Below are positions 1 to 8,394 of a DNA stretch of 64,000 bases, piece by piece; the first letter of the stretch is position 1; each line of letters starts with the position of its first letter. The position numbers and the translations under genes were made by a program. The notes below the pieces were generated by a model. That model saw only the letters and a list, made by a program, of their open reading frames with translations. It searched no databases and was not told the DNA's origin. The stretch is from positions 120,961-184,960 of the forward strand of contig NZ_VBUI01000005.1 of the NCBI RefSeq assembly GCF_005780185.1, in the 5' to 3' direction. Origin of the DNA: Halomonas urmiana. GTDB lineage: Bacteria; Pseudomonadota; Gammaproteobacteria; Pseudomonadales; Halomonadaceae.

Positions 1-1
1 C

Positions 2-1384
2 GGCCACGGCCCGGGCATCGGCGGCTTCAAGCGCGACTCCGAGGTGGGCATGGCGCTCCACGAGGGGCACCCGGTGTACTTCGTGATCTTCTTCCCCGAG
101 CCCGTCCCCGGGCAGACGCTGGAGGACGTGTTGCACGTCCTGCGCCGCTTCGTCGAAACAGTGGCCGAGCGGCACCCCGGCCAGCCGCCGGTGCTCTACG
201 GCAATTGCCAGGCGGGCTGGGCCATCGCGCTGCTCGCCGCTGACTGCGAGGGCCTGGTGGGGCCGACGGTGCTCAACGGCTCGCCGCTCTCCTACTGGTC
301 GGGTGAATCCGGCGTCAATCCCATGCGGCTGGCCGGTGGACTACTGGGCGGCGCCTGGCTGACGCACCTGTTGGCGGACCTGGGCGATGGCCGCTTCGAT
401 GGCGCCCACCTGGCCGCGAACTTCGAATCGCTCAAACCGGCCAACACCCTGTGGCAGAAGGACTATCAGCTGTTCGCCGACATCGACGGACAGCGCGAAC
501 GCTTCCTCGACTTCGAGCGCTGGTGGACGGGCTTCTACGCACTGGGCAAGGAAGAGATCACCGCCATCGTCGAGAACCTCTTCGTCGGCAATCGGCTAGA
601 GCGCGGTGAGATGCAGGTCTGTCCGGGGTGCACCATCGATCTCAAACGGATCCGCAACCCCCTGGTGATCTTCGCCTCCGGCGGTGACAACATCACCCCG
701 CCCCACCAGGCGCTCAACTGGATCCCCGCGGTCTACCCGAGCACGGAGGCTCTCAAGGCCGCCGACCAGCGCATCGTCTACCTACTCAATCCCCATGTGG
801 GGCACCTGGGCATCTTCGTCTCCTCCAAGGTCGCGCGCCTGGAGCACCGGGCCATCCTCGAGAGCGTCGGCGAGCTGAACGACCTGGCGCCCGGCCTCTA
901 TGAGATGCGCATCGACAACCCCACCGGCGACCCCGACTGCCACAAGCCCCAGTTCCAGGTGCGCTTCGAGGAACGCCGCGTGGAGGACCTGGATTTCCCC
1001 TCTCAGGCACCGGCGTTCGATCGGGTGCGCGCCCTCTCCGAGCACAACGTGGCCCTCTACGAGACCTTCGTCGGGCCCTGGGTGCGGTTTTACACCACCC
1101 CCTGGTCAGCCGAGGCGCTGCGTCAGCTGCATCCGGCCCGCACCAGCCGGCTGATGCTCTCGGAACGCTTCTCCCCCTGGATGACCGGGGTGAAGTGGCT
1201 GGCCGAGATGGTAGAGACCGCACCGGCGCCGATCGATAGTGACACCCCCTATCGGCAATGGGAGACGCTGTTGAGCGACTCTATCGCCTCGACGCTGGAG
1301 CTTGCCGGCACCATGCGCGACAGCCTGTACGAGATGGGGTTTCGCAGCCTCTACGGCGGGGGATGGTGGAGCGAGAACGAGTGA
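2..1384 (+). CDS. DUF3141 family protein (alpha/beta-hydrolase-like), 5' end outside window
   Basis: The frame is open from base 2, and the residues before the first ATG at 44 (GHGPGIGGFKRDSEVG) look like the conserved core of DUF3141 proteins, so the true start lies upstream of the window. DUF3141 proteins resemble PHB synthases/hydrolases. The region YGNCQAGWA (about 205 nt in) has the nucleophile-elbow shape G-x-C-x-A/G, and FASGGDNITPP followed by HVGHLG supplies a likely Asp and His. The gene precedes ackA, a phosphotransacetylase-type gene and phaC on the same strand, suggesting a role in the same acyl-CoA/PHB metabolism. The biochemical activity is unknown. The family call is from recalled sequence; no search was run. 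Confidence 0.8.
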   Translation, partial: GHGPGIGGFKRDSEVGMALHEGHPVYFVIFFPEPVPGQTLEDVLHVLRRFVETVAERHPGQPPVLYGNCQAGWAIALLAADCEGLVGPTVLNGSPLSYWSGESGVNPMRLAGGLLGGAWLTHLLADLGDGRFDGAHLAANFESLKPANTLWQKDYQLFADIDGQRERFLDFERWWTGFYALGKEEITAIVENLFVGNRLERGEMQVCPGCTIDLKRIRNPLVIFASGGDNITPPHQALNWIPAVYPSTEALKAADQRIVYLLNPHVGHLGIFVSSKVARLEHRAILESVGELNDLAPGLYEMRIDNPTGDPDCHKPQFQVRFEERRVEDLDFPSQAPAFDRVRALSEHNVALYETFVGPWVRFYTTPWSAEALRQLHPARTSRLMLSERFSPWMTGVKWLAEMVETAPAPIDSDTPYRQWETLLSDSIASTLELAGTMRDSLYEMGFRSLYGGGWWSENE

Positions 1385-1449
1385 CCCAGTCGAAGCCGAC
1401 CGGTTTACAGCCAATACCTATAGAGCAACCCACGAATGGAGAGCAATAA

Positions 1450-1908
1450 ATGAAGATCGAGACCTTTCATGACCTGATCGACTGGACTCGCCAGCTGCAT
1501 GCCCAGTTGGCCGAGTGCTTCAGGCACTGTGCCACCCAGCAGGAGGAGGCACGGGCCAAATCGCTGCTGGAGTATCTCGCCGATCACGAGGCGGTCCTGG
1601 AGCACACCGTGGCCAGCTTCGAGAAGCAGGCCGACCCCAAGGCCCTGCACACCTGGGTCTACGACTATCTGTCGCATGCGCCCATCAAACCCCATCAGGC
1701 GTGCAATTTGCCCTATGCCGAGATGGGCTTCGAAGACATCAGCCGGGAAGTCTTCTCGCTGCACGATCAGGTCATCGCGCTATACCGCTACCTGGAAGGA
1801 CGCGCCGACATCCCCGAGGCTCGGGATCTCGTTCGCGAGCTCTTGAAGCTGGAGGAACACGAGGCGATGCGTCTGTCCCAGCAGATCAACCGCGCCCGAG
1901 ACCTGTAG
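1450..1908 (+). CDS. Small helical protein, possibly ferritin/hemerythrin-like
   Basis: A 152-aa, charged, apparently all-helical protein with no signal peptide. Acidic and histidine residues recur in helix-like spacing (EYLADHEAVLEHT near residues 37-49 and KLEEHEAMRLSQ near 132-143), as in ferritin-like or hemerythrin-type metal-binding bundles, but no family signature is decisive. A GGAGAG ribosome site lies eight bases before the ATG. It sits between the DUF3141 gene and ackA on the same strand, so it probably belongs to the same transcription unit. Function unknown; the metal-binding idea is inference from composition only. Confidence 0.6.
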   Translation: MKIETFHDLIDWTRQLHAQLAECFRHCATQQEEARAKSLLEYLADHEAVLEHTVASFEKQADPKALHTWVYDYLSHAPIKPHQACNLPYAEMGFEDISREVFSLHDQVIALYRYLEGRADIPEARDLVRELLKLEEHEAMRLSQQINRARDL

Positions 1909-1960
1909 CCGGGCGCTGAACAGGGACCATCTTTCGCCCCCGGAGAAGGAGGACTCGACA

Positions 1961-3163
1961 ATGCCAAGTCGCCGATCGGCCATTCTGGTGGTCAACTGCG
2001 GGTCATCCAGCCTGAAGTTCGCCGTGTTCATTCTGACGGAAGGGCTCGAACGGTTGGTATGGGGATCGGCCAGTGGGATCGGCACATCACAAGGCCGGCT
2101 CCGGATGTCGAGTGCACAGGGAACGGTTGACGACCACCCCGCGCGACTGGCCGATCATGCCACCGCCATCGAGAAGGTCGACACCCTTCTTCAACAGCAG
2201 GCAAGCCGACTGGACCTGGTCGGCATCGGTCACCGGGTGGTCCATGGTGGCCCCGATTGCGACTGCCCTCAACGGATCGATGCCTCCCTGCTGGACCGAC
2301 TTCACGCTCTGGTGCCACTGGCTCCGCTGCACCTGCCACACAACCTGGCCGGCATCAACGCCATACGCAGGCAATTTCCCGACGTGCCCCAGCTCGCCTG
2401 CTTCGACACGGCGTTCCACCACGGCCTGCCCGCGGTTGCCCGGCACACCGGGCTGCCACGGGAACACGAGGCCCGGGGCGTGCGCCGCTACGGCTTTCAC
2501 GGGCTCTCCTACGAGTTCATCGTCGACGACCTGAGGCGGCGCCATGGCCCGGAGGCGTTACGTGAGCGCCTGATCGTGGCGCACCTGGGCAACGGCGCCT
2601 CTCTGGCGGCAATCCGGGACGGGTGCAGCATCGAGACGACGATGGGCTTCAGTGCCTTGGGCGGCATGCCCATGGGCACCCGCAGCGGGGATCTGGACCC
2701 CGGTACCCTGCTCTACTTGGCGAGTCACGACGGACTCGACGTCGCGGCGCTGGAAGCCCTGCTCTATCGACGCTCGGGGCTGCTGGGGCTTTCCGGGGTG
2801 AGTGCCGACATGCGGGAACTCCTGGCGCACCGCGAGGACACGCCGGAGGCCGCGCAGGCCGTCGACTTCTTCTGCCATCGTGCCCGCCACTTCCTCGGTG
2901 GCCTGAGCGCCGCGCTCGGCGGGCTGGACCGGCTGATCTTCACCGGCGGCATCGGGGCGAACTCACCGGCGATCCGGGCACAGATCTGCGCAGGAATGGG
3001 GTATCTCGGCATCACCCTGGAGGAAGGACGCAACCGCACGCCCGGGCCGGTGATTTCCGCCGCCGAGGGCCCGGTCCGGGTGGAGGCCGTAGCCACCGAT
3101 GAAGAACGGATGATCGCCCGGCACGTGCAGCGCACATTAACCAACACCCAGGAGGTGACATGA
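1961..3163 (+). CDS. ackA: Acetate kinase
   Basis: Acetate kinase interconverts acetate + ATP with acetyl phosphate + ADP in the cytoplasm. The 400-aa length is normal for the family. The N-terminal phosphate-binding segment VVNCGSSSLKFAVF, the central GIGHRVVHGG and RRYGFHGLSYEFI motifs, HLGNGASLAAI and the C-terminal FTGGIGANS are all present. The start follows AAGGAGG at good spacing. The stop overlaps the next gene by four bases (ATGA), so translation is likely coupled to the phosphotransacetylase-type enzyme that makes or uses acetyl phosphate. Confidence 0.95.
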   Translation: MPSRRSAILVVNCGSSSLKFAVFILTEGLERLVWGSASGIGTSQGRLRMSSAQGTVDDHPARLADHATAIEKVDTLLQQQASRLDLVGIGHRVVHGGPDCDCPQRIDASLLDRLHALVPLAPLHLPHNLAGINAIRRQFPDVPQLACFDTAFHHGLPAVARHTGLPREHEARGVRRYGFHGLSYEFIVDDLRRRHGPEALRERLIVAHLGNGASLAAIRDGCSIETTMGFSALGGMPMGTRSGDLDPGTLLYLASHDGLDVAALEALLYRRSGLLGLSGVSADMRELLAHREDTPEAAQAVDFFCHRARHFLGGLSAALGGLDRLIFTGGIGANSPAIRAQICAGMGYLGITLEEGRNRTPGPVISAAEGPVRVEAVATDEERMIARHVQRTLTNTQEVT

Positions 3164-4179
3164 CCCAGACGGCAACGCCAGTGGCCCTTGCGATGCTCGA
3201 TGACCTGATCCGGCAGGCCGGTGGCGGTAACCCGATCCGCGTCGCCGTGGTCAACGCGGCCCAGGCCGCGGTCCTGGAGACGCTTCGCGAGGCGGCGAGG
3301 CTGGGCATCGCCGAGCCGGTGCTCATCGGCCGCCCCGCCGAGATCGTCGAGGCCGCCGCGGCGATCGGGTGGGGCCTCGATCCGCAAGCGATGATCGAGG
3401 CCGATTCGGATGTGGAGGCCGCCCGCATCGGGGTGGAGCTCGTGCAGGCCGGACGCGCGGAGGCGCTGATGAAAGGGCACCTCCACACCGATACTTTCAT
3501 GCATGCCCTGCTGGGTAATGGCCTGCGACAGCCCGGCCGGCGAGTGAGCCACGTCTTTTTGGTGGACGTGCCCGACTACCCACGCCTGCTGGCCGTGACC
3601 GATGCGGCCGTGAACATCGCGCCGGATCTCGACGCCAAGGCGCAGATCTTGCACAACGCCATCGAGCTGATGCACATGATCGGGCTCGAGCGGCCACGCG
3701 CCGCGGTCATTTCCGCCGTAGAAATGGTCAATCCGGCCATCGTCTCCACCCTGGATGCCGCGTGCCTGACCCTGATGGCCCGCCGCGGGCAGATTGCCGG
3801 CGCCGAGGTCGACGGTCCGCTGGCGTTTGACAACGCCATCTCGGAACGTGCGGCCCGCGAAAAGGGCATCGATTCCGCAGTGGCGGGGAAGGCCGACATC
3901 CTGCTCATGCCTGATCTGGTGTCCGGCAACGTGTTGGCCAAGACCCTCGAGTACCATGCCGGCGCCACGGCGGCCGGCGTGGTCATGGGGCTGACGGTAC
4001 CGGTAGTGCTGAGCTCCCGGGCCGACCCGCCCGAGGCGCGCCTGGCCGGACTAGCCGTGGCGGCATTGATGTACCGAGCGGGCATCCACCTGCCCCAGCC
4101 CTCCTCTGGCGAAGTCGAATCCACCTTATACTGTTCTCCGCAACCCGAGTCGGCCTGCTGCCCCAGGGAGGTGCACTGA
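3160..4179 (+). CDS. Phosphate acetyl/butyryltransferase family enzyme
   Basis: A 339-aa member of the PTA_PTB family, which exchanges CoA and phosphate on short acyl groups. Seen: PVLIGRPAEIVEAAA near residue 45, the LMKGHLHTDTFMHALL segment near 104, the LLMPDLVSGNVLAKTLEY motif near 250, and the closing GLTVPVVLSSRADPPEARLAG. There is no MaoC/hydratase domain, so this is the short form. Start and stop overlap ackA (ATGA) and phaC (TGATG), giving an ackA-pta-phaC operon. Whether acetyl-CoA or a longer acyl-CoA is the substrate cannot be told from sequence; adjacency to a PHB synthase leaves both open. Confidence 0.88.
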   Translation: MTQTATPVALAMLDDLIRQAGGGNPIRVAVVNAAQAAVLETLREAARLGIAEPVLIGRPAEIVEAAAAIGWGLDPQAMIEADSDVEAARIGVELVQAGRAEALMKGHLHTDTFMHALLGNGLRQPGRRVSHVFLVDVPDYPRLLAVTDAAVNIAPDLDAKAQILHNAIELMHMIGLERPRAAVISAVEMVNPAIVSTLDAACLTLMARRGQIAGAEVDGPLAFDNAISERAAREKGIDSAVAGKADILLMPDLVSGNVLAKTLEYHAGATAAGVVMGLTVPVVLSSRADPPEARLAGLAVAALMYRAGIHLPQPSSGEVESTLYCSPQPESACCPREVH

Positions 4180-5948
4180 TGGACACCACGACCCGAACCA
4201 CCACCCGAGCCACCATCGATGCGCCGCCAGCGAGCCCACCGGCGACAACGACCGACCCGCGCCTGCACGCCATGATGAGTCTGTTCACGGGAGGGCTGTC
4301 GCCGACCGCCGTCCAGCAGGCCTGGTGGGACTGGTCGCAACACCTGCTCCTGTCGCCGGACAAGCAGGCCGAGCTTCTCGGCAAGGCACTGCGCAAGTGG
4401 CAACGTTTCGGCAGCTATTGCGAGCAGGCTTGCCGGGACGCTGACTGCGAACGCTGCATCGAGCCGCTGCCCCAGGACAAGCGCTTTCGCGGCGAGGCCT
4501 GGCAGCGCTGGCCCTTCAACGTGCTCTACCAGGGTTTCCTGCTGCAGCAGCAGTGGTGGCATGCGGCTACCACCGGGGTCCCCGGCGTCTCGCGCCATCA
4601 TGAGGCGATGGTGAATTTCGGTGCGCGGCAGTTGCTCGACATCTGGGCGCCGTCAAACTTCCTCGCCACCAACCCCGAATTGCTGGAGCAGACGCGACGC
4701 GAGGGTGGCGCCAACCTGGCCCGCGGCGCCAGCAATCTGCTGGAGGATTGGCGACGCCGCCAGGCCGGCGAAGGGCCGGTGGGGGTCGAGGCGTATCGCG
4801 TCGGCCAGAACGTCGCGGTGACGCCGGGCAAGGTGGTCTACCGCAACCGGCTCATCGAGCTGATCCAGTACGCGCCCGCCACCCAGGAGGTCCATGCCGA
4901 GCCGGTGCTGATCGTGCCGGCCTGGATCATGAAGTACTACATCCTCGACCTCTCCCCCGAGAACTCCCTGGTCCGCTACCTGGTGGCACAGGGCCATACG
5001 GTGTTCGTCGTGTCCTGGAAGAACCCGGGCAGCGAGGAGCGGGACCTGGGCATGGCCGACTACCGCCGGCTGGGCGTCATGGCGGCCCTCGACGCGGTCA
5101 CGGCCATCTGCCCACAGCAGCGTGTTCATGGGGTCGGCTATTGCCTGGGCGGCACCCTATTGTCGATCGCCGCGGCCGCCATGGGCCGGGACGGTGACAA
5201 TCGCCTGGCCAGCCTGACGCTGCTCGCCGCGCAGACCGACTTCAGCGAGGCCGGCGAGCTGATGCTGTTTATCGACGAGGACCAGGTGCGCTTCCTCGAG
5301 GACCTCATGGCCGTCAGGGGCTATCTGGACACCCGCCAGATGGCCGGCGCCTTCCAGCTTCTGCGTTCCCAGGACCTGATCTGGTCGAGGATGGTGCGCA
5401 GTTATCTCGCCGGCGAGCGTCCGCCCATGTTCGACCTGATGGCCTGGAACGCCGACGGCACCCGCATGCCGGCGCGCATGCACAGCGAGTACCTCCGTTG
5501 GCTGTTCCTCGACAACGATCTCGCCGGCGGGCGCTACCGGGTGGACGGACGGCCCGTGTCGCTGACCGATATCGAGATACCCGTGTTCGCCGTCAGCACG
5601 CTCAAGGATCATGTCGCCCCCTGGCGCTCCGTCTACAAGGTCCAGTGGCTGACGCCGGCAAACGTCACCTTCGTGCTCTCCAGCGGCGGGCACAACGCGG
5701 GCATCGTCAACCCGCCCGGCGACTCCCGCCGCTTCCACCAGATCTCGACCATCCAGCCTGAGGACCCCTTCATGGATCCGGATGGCTGGCAGGCCACTGC
5801 CGCGCATCATGACGGCTCCTGGTGGCCCTGCTGGCAGGGCTGGCTGGAAGGTCACAGTACCCAGCGCGTGCCCGCTCGGGAGCCGGGGGTGACCAGAGGC
5901 TATCCAGCGCTGGACGAGGCGCCAGGGCGTTATGTACTGGAGCAATGA
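4179..5948 (+). CDS. phaC: Class I poly(3-hydroxyalkanoate) synthase
   Basis: Polymerises (R)-3-hydroxyacyl-CoA into PHA granules. The 589-aa length fits class I. The lipase-like box GVGYCLGGT places the nucleophile at Cys322. The catalytic Asp is in STLKDHVAPW and the His in SSGGHNAGIVNPPG, both in the normal order. The N-terminal domain has the usual WPFNVLYQGFLLQQQWW segment. It is translationally coupled to the upstream acyltransferase gene (TGATG). Linking acetate kinase, phosphotransacyltransferase and PHA synthase in one operon suggests a route that diverts acyl-CoA and reducing power to storage or overflow; that role is inference. Confidence 0.94.
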   Translation: MDTTTRTTTRATIDAPPASPPATTTDPRLHAMMSLFTGGLSPTAVQQAWWDWSQHLLLSPDKQAELLGKALRKWQRFGSYCEQACRDADCERCIEPLPQDKRFRGEAWQRWPFNVLYQGFLLQQQWWHAATTGVPGVSRHHEAMVNFGARQLLDIWAPSNFLATNPELLEQTRREGGANLARGASNLLEDWRRRQAGEGPVGVEAYRVGQNVAVTPGKVVYRNRLIELIQYAPATQEVHAEPVLIVPAWIMKYYILDLSPENSLVRYLVAQGHTVFVVSWKNPGSEERDLGMADYRRLGVMAALDAVTAICPQQRVHGVGYCLGGTLLSIAAAAMGRDGDNRLASLTLLAAQTDFSEAGELMLFIDEDQVRFLEDLMAVRGYLDTRQMAGAFQLLRSQDLIWSRMVRSYLAGERPPMFDLMAWNADGTRMPARMHSEYLRWLFLDNDLAGGRYRVDGRPVSLTDIEIPVFAVSTLKDHVAPWRSVYKVQWLTPANVTFVLSSGGHNAGIVNPPGDSRRFHQISTIQPEDPFMDPDGWQATAAHHDGSWWPCWQGWLEGHSTQRVPAREPGVTRGYPALDEAPGRYVLEQ

Positions 5949-6058
5949 GCCCGTCCTGCGGGCCTGCTAGAGGAAGCGGTGCAACTGTAACCGCGGATTG
6001 ACCCGAATGCGTAGCTCTCCATGAGCTGCCGAGCTGTGCCACTCAATGAGGTAACATC

Positions 6059-7090
6059 ATGAAAGCACTCGTCTATCACGGACCGGGCCAGCGACGCTGG
6101 GAGGAAAAGCCGCGCCCGAGCATCACCAAGCCCACAGACGCGGTGGTGCGCATCACCCATACCACTATCTGCGGCACCGACTTGCATATCCTCAAGGGCG
6201 ACGTGCCGGCCGTGGAAGATGGTCGTATCCTCGGCCACGAGGGCGTCGGCGTCGTCGAGGAAGTCGGCGACGGCGTGAGCAACATCCAGATCGGCGACGA
6301 GGTGCTGATTTCCTGCATCACCTCCTGCGGTCGCTGCGACTATTGCAAGCGCGGTCTCTATGCCCACTGCCGCGACGGAGGCTGGATCCTCGGTCACCTG
6401 ATCGATGGCACCCAGGCCGAGTACGTGCGTATACCGCACGCGGACAACAGCCTGCACCGATTGCCGAAGGACATGGACCGCGCCGCGGCGGTGATGCTCA
6501 GTGACATTCTGCCTACCGGCCATGAGATCGGCGCCCTGAACGGCGAGGTAGGGCTCGGCGACACGGTTGCCATTGTCGGCGCGGGGCCCATCGGCCTGGC
6601 GGCCCTGATGACCTCGCGCTTCTATTCTCCCGCACGGATCATCATGATCGACCCCGACGAGAACCGCCTGGCCATGGCCAAGCAGCTCGGCGCCACCGAC
6701 ACCATCGCCCGAGATCCGCTCGAAGCTATCGACGAGCTGACCGGTGGCGAAGGCGTGGACGTCGCCATGGAAGCAGTGGGCATTCCCGAGACCTTCGATA
6801 TCTGCCAGCGCATCGTGCGCCCGGGGGGGCATATCGCCAACATCGGCGTGCACGGCAAGAGCGTCGAGTTCCGCCTGCAGGATCTCTGGATCAAGAATGT
6901 CACGGTGCGTACCGGCCTGGTGAACACCGACACGACTCCGGTGCTAATGCGCATCGTCGAGGCCGGTGGCGTCGAGCCCGCGGGCTTGGTGACCCACCGC
7001 TTCAAGCTCGACGACATCGAGAAGGCCTACGATATCTTCGGTCAGGCGGCGAAGGAGCAAGCCATCAAGATGCTATTGACGGCCGAGTAA
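6059..7090 (+). CDS. Zinc-dependent alcohol dehydrogenase (MDR family)
   Basis: A 343-aa NAD(P)-dependent medium-chain dehydrogenase. Catalytic zinc ligands are visible in TTICGTDLH and LGHEGVG, structural-zinc cysteines in CGRCDYCKRGLYAHC, and a Rossmann motif in VAIVGAGPIGLAAL. The pattern resembles the threonine/butanediol dehydrogenase-like alcohol dehydrogenases that travel with DUF3141/phaC/ackA clusters. GAGGT lies upstream of the ATG. It is 110 bp downstream of phaC on the same strand and may share its transcript. Substrate unknown; a short alcohol/aldehyde pair is likely. Confidence 0.88.
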   Translation: MKALVYHGPGQRRWEEKPRPSITKPTDAVVRITHTTICGTDLHILKGDVPAVEDGRILGHEGVGVVEEVGDGVSNIQIGDEVLISCITSCGRCDYCKRGLYAHCRDGGWILGHLIDGTQAEYVRIPHADNSLHRLPKDMDRAAAVMLSDILPTGHEIGALNGEVGLGDTVAIVGAGPIGLAALMTSRFYSPARIIMIDPDENRLAMAKQLGATDTIARDPLEAIDELTGGEGVDVAMEAVGIPETFDICQRIVRPGGHIANIGVHGKSVEFRLQDLWIKNVTVRTGLVNTDTTPVLMRIVEAGGVEPAGLVTHRFKLDDIEKAYDIFGQAAKEQAIKMLLTAE

Positions 7091-7103
7091 CCAATCCGGG
7101 GGG

Positions 7104-7357
7104 ATGGATGCGATGACCGTCACTTGGGCCCAGGAGCTCGCCCGTTACAACATCCGCGTCGCGGCTATCGCCCCGGGTTCTGCCGCACGGCCATGGCCGA
7201 GGCAATGCCCGACAAGGTCCTCGACAAGTTACGGGCTCAGATCCCGGCGGGACGGCTGGGGGATCCCGAGGAAGTCGCGCACGCGGCGCAGTTCATCTTC
7301 GAAAACGACTACTTCAATGGCCGAATCCTGGAGTTGGATGGCGGGCTGCGATTGTAG
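7104..7357 (+). pseudogene. Remnant of a short-chain dehydrogenase (3' third, frameshifted)
   Basis: Only the C-terminal third of an SDR is left. The first frame reads DAMTVTWAQELARYNIRVAA then IAPG. About position 7181 the homologous reading jumps to another frame and continues FCRTAMAEAMP through GRILELDGGLRL to the stop. Restoring one T in GGTTCT (to GGTTTCT) rejoins the frames as IAPGFCRTAM, so a single-base deletion explains the break. The Rossmann glycine motif and the catalytic Tyr-x3-Lys are missing because the 5' two-thirds is deleted next to the adh stop. Confidence 0.8.
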
Positions 7358-7408
7358 ACGAGGCAGCAAGGATGCGCCGTTCTGAATAATGACAAGGAGC
7401 GATCAACA

Positions 7409-7597
7409 ATGAAACGCGAACGCGTGGCGCAAAAGTGTTTCGTGGATCCAGTTTGCGGCATGGCGATCAGCTTCCAGACTGCCGCCGTGGGGAGTGAATA
7501 CCGGGGGCAGCGCTATTACTTCTGCTCAGGGGCTTGCCGCGAACAGTTCGAAACGGATCCCGAACGGTACGTTCGTGCGCATCAGTTGGATGGCTGA
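7409..7597 (+). CDS. YHS-domain protein
   Basis: A 62-aa protein that is essentially one YHS domain: DPVCGMAI near residue 11, the YRGQRYYFCSGACREQF core near 29-45 and DPERY near 49. This family often binds or senses metals through its cysteines (here Cys14, Cys38 and Cys42) and is found alone or fused to metal-transport ATPases. AAGGAG lies nine bases before the ATG. It sits between two decayed genes, so its partner may have been lost. Role unknown. Confidence 0.8.
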   Translation: MKRERVAQKCFVDPVCGMAISFQTAAVGSEYRGQRYYFCSGACREQFETDPERYVRAHQLDG

Positions 7598-7627
7598 GAC
7601 GTGGGTGAACATAGAGGCCCTTCATCC

Positions 7628-7912
7628 ATGACCCAGCACTCAGCCGTCTGCGCCGGCCCCGCGCGGGGCGATACCGTGACCGTAATCGGCGCGGGCCCCG
7701 CCGGGTTGGCCTGCGCCATCGTCCTGGCGCGTGGGGGGCAGCGCGTGATCGTGCACGAGCGTCGCCGTCGCGTTGGTGCCCGCTTCCCTGTAAGGGTCCC
7801 GGATACACCACTTAATCCGGATACCCAATCTTTGCAGCCTTATGTTGTAAACGACACTTGCATAGCCGAAGCCAATATTCGAGTCACAGTCGTACTGGAA
7901 GGACAGCAGTAG
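7628..7912 (+). pseudogene. Truncated FAD-dependent oxidoreductase (N-terminal piece only)
   Basis: The first ~50 residues form a clear FAD/NAD-binding beta-alpha-beta unit: VTVIGAGPAGLACAIVLARG followed by QRVIVHERRRRVGARF. Family members run on for hundreds of residues, but homology stops near base 7788. The remaining ~40 codons (PVRVPDTPLNPD onward) look like chance coding in less GC-rich DNA. A small inverted repeat (CCGGAT...ATCCGG, 7799-7820) lies at the break and may mark an old deletion or insertion. The start is ATG 7628; an in-frame GTG at 7601 is less likely. Confidence 0.65.
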
Positions 7913-8394
7913 ACGCCAGCACGCAAAGGAGCAGCGCGCAACGAAATAGCGGCAGGGCAAGGGCATCTAGCTATCTAGCACCGTGTAGAACGGTACTCAG
8001 GTAGGAAAATTACTAACGAATGCAGGGCTCGACATTTTTCATTGCAAAATTTGTCAACTCTTTTGCATTTTTTGTCAATTTTGATTGCAAACCACGGCCA
8101 CAAAGAGAGGCGGCCCCGAAAGCCACATCCCGGCACACGCGTCCATCACTACCGTTGCTCCCTTCCGGGCCTGGCGGGGTTTGCGACTTAGCGTTGCGGG
8201 AGGACCAACGAGGCCACCACGACATGCGTCTCGAAGACGCCTCGACCGACGCGGGACACGCCCTTGTCGACCGGCTGGCACTATACCAATGTGACTCCCC
8301 GGCAACAAGGGCCGATACGGGAATCGGACGCTTGATTTCTATGTCCAATGCAGGCGTCATAGAGACCATGACAGCCTGACGACAAGGAGTCCGT
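7913..8394. other. Intergenic stretch without a convincing gene
   Basis: This 482-bp stretch is flanked by a truncated gene and the large gene at 8395. Short open frames on both strands have low-complexity, arginine/serine-rich translations typical of noncoding GC-rich DNA, so none is called. It holds an AT-rich block with direct repeats at 8042-8089, annotated separately. Just before 8395 an AAGGAG ribosome site (8383-8388) supports the GTG start there. Confidence 0.6.
8042..8089. repeat. Two direct repeats TTGCAnnnnTTTGTCAA spaced 21 bp, plus a half copy
   Basis: TTGCAAAATTTGTCAA (8042-8057) and TTGCATTTTTTGTCAA (8063-8078) are near-identical and offset by 21 bases, two helical turns. A further TTGCAA follows at 8084. 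The block is strikingly AT-rich against its surroundings and lies about 310 bp upstream of the papain-like gene. Same-face repeats of this kind usually mark a transcription-factor site. No matching regulator is identifiable here. Confidence 0.45.

Noticed and set aside
786..1223. Long open frames antisense to the DUF3141 gene
   Set aside because: Arg/Pro/Ser-rich translations without family features; normal shadow frames in GC-rich DNA.
8020..8379. 119-codon plus-strand frame before the papain-like gene
   Set aside because: Starts inside the AT-rich repeat block, has no ribosome site, and its translation looks noncoding.
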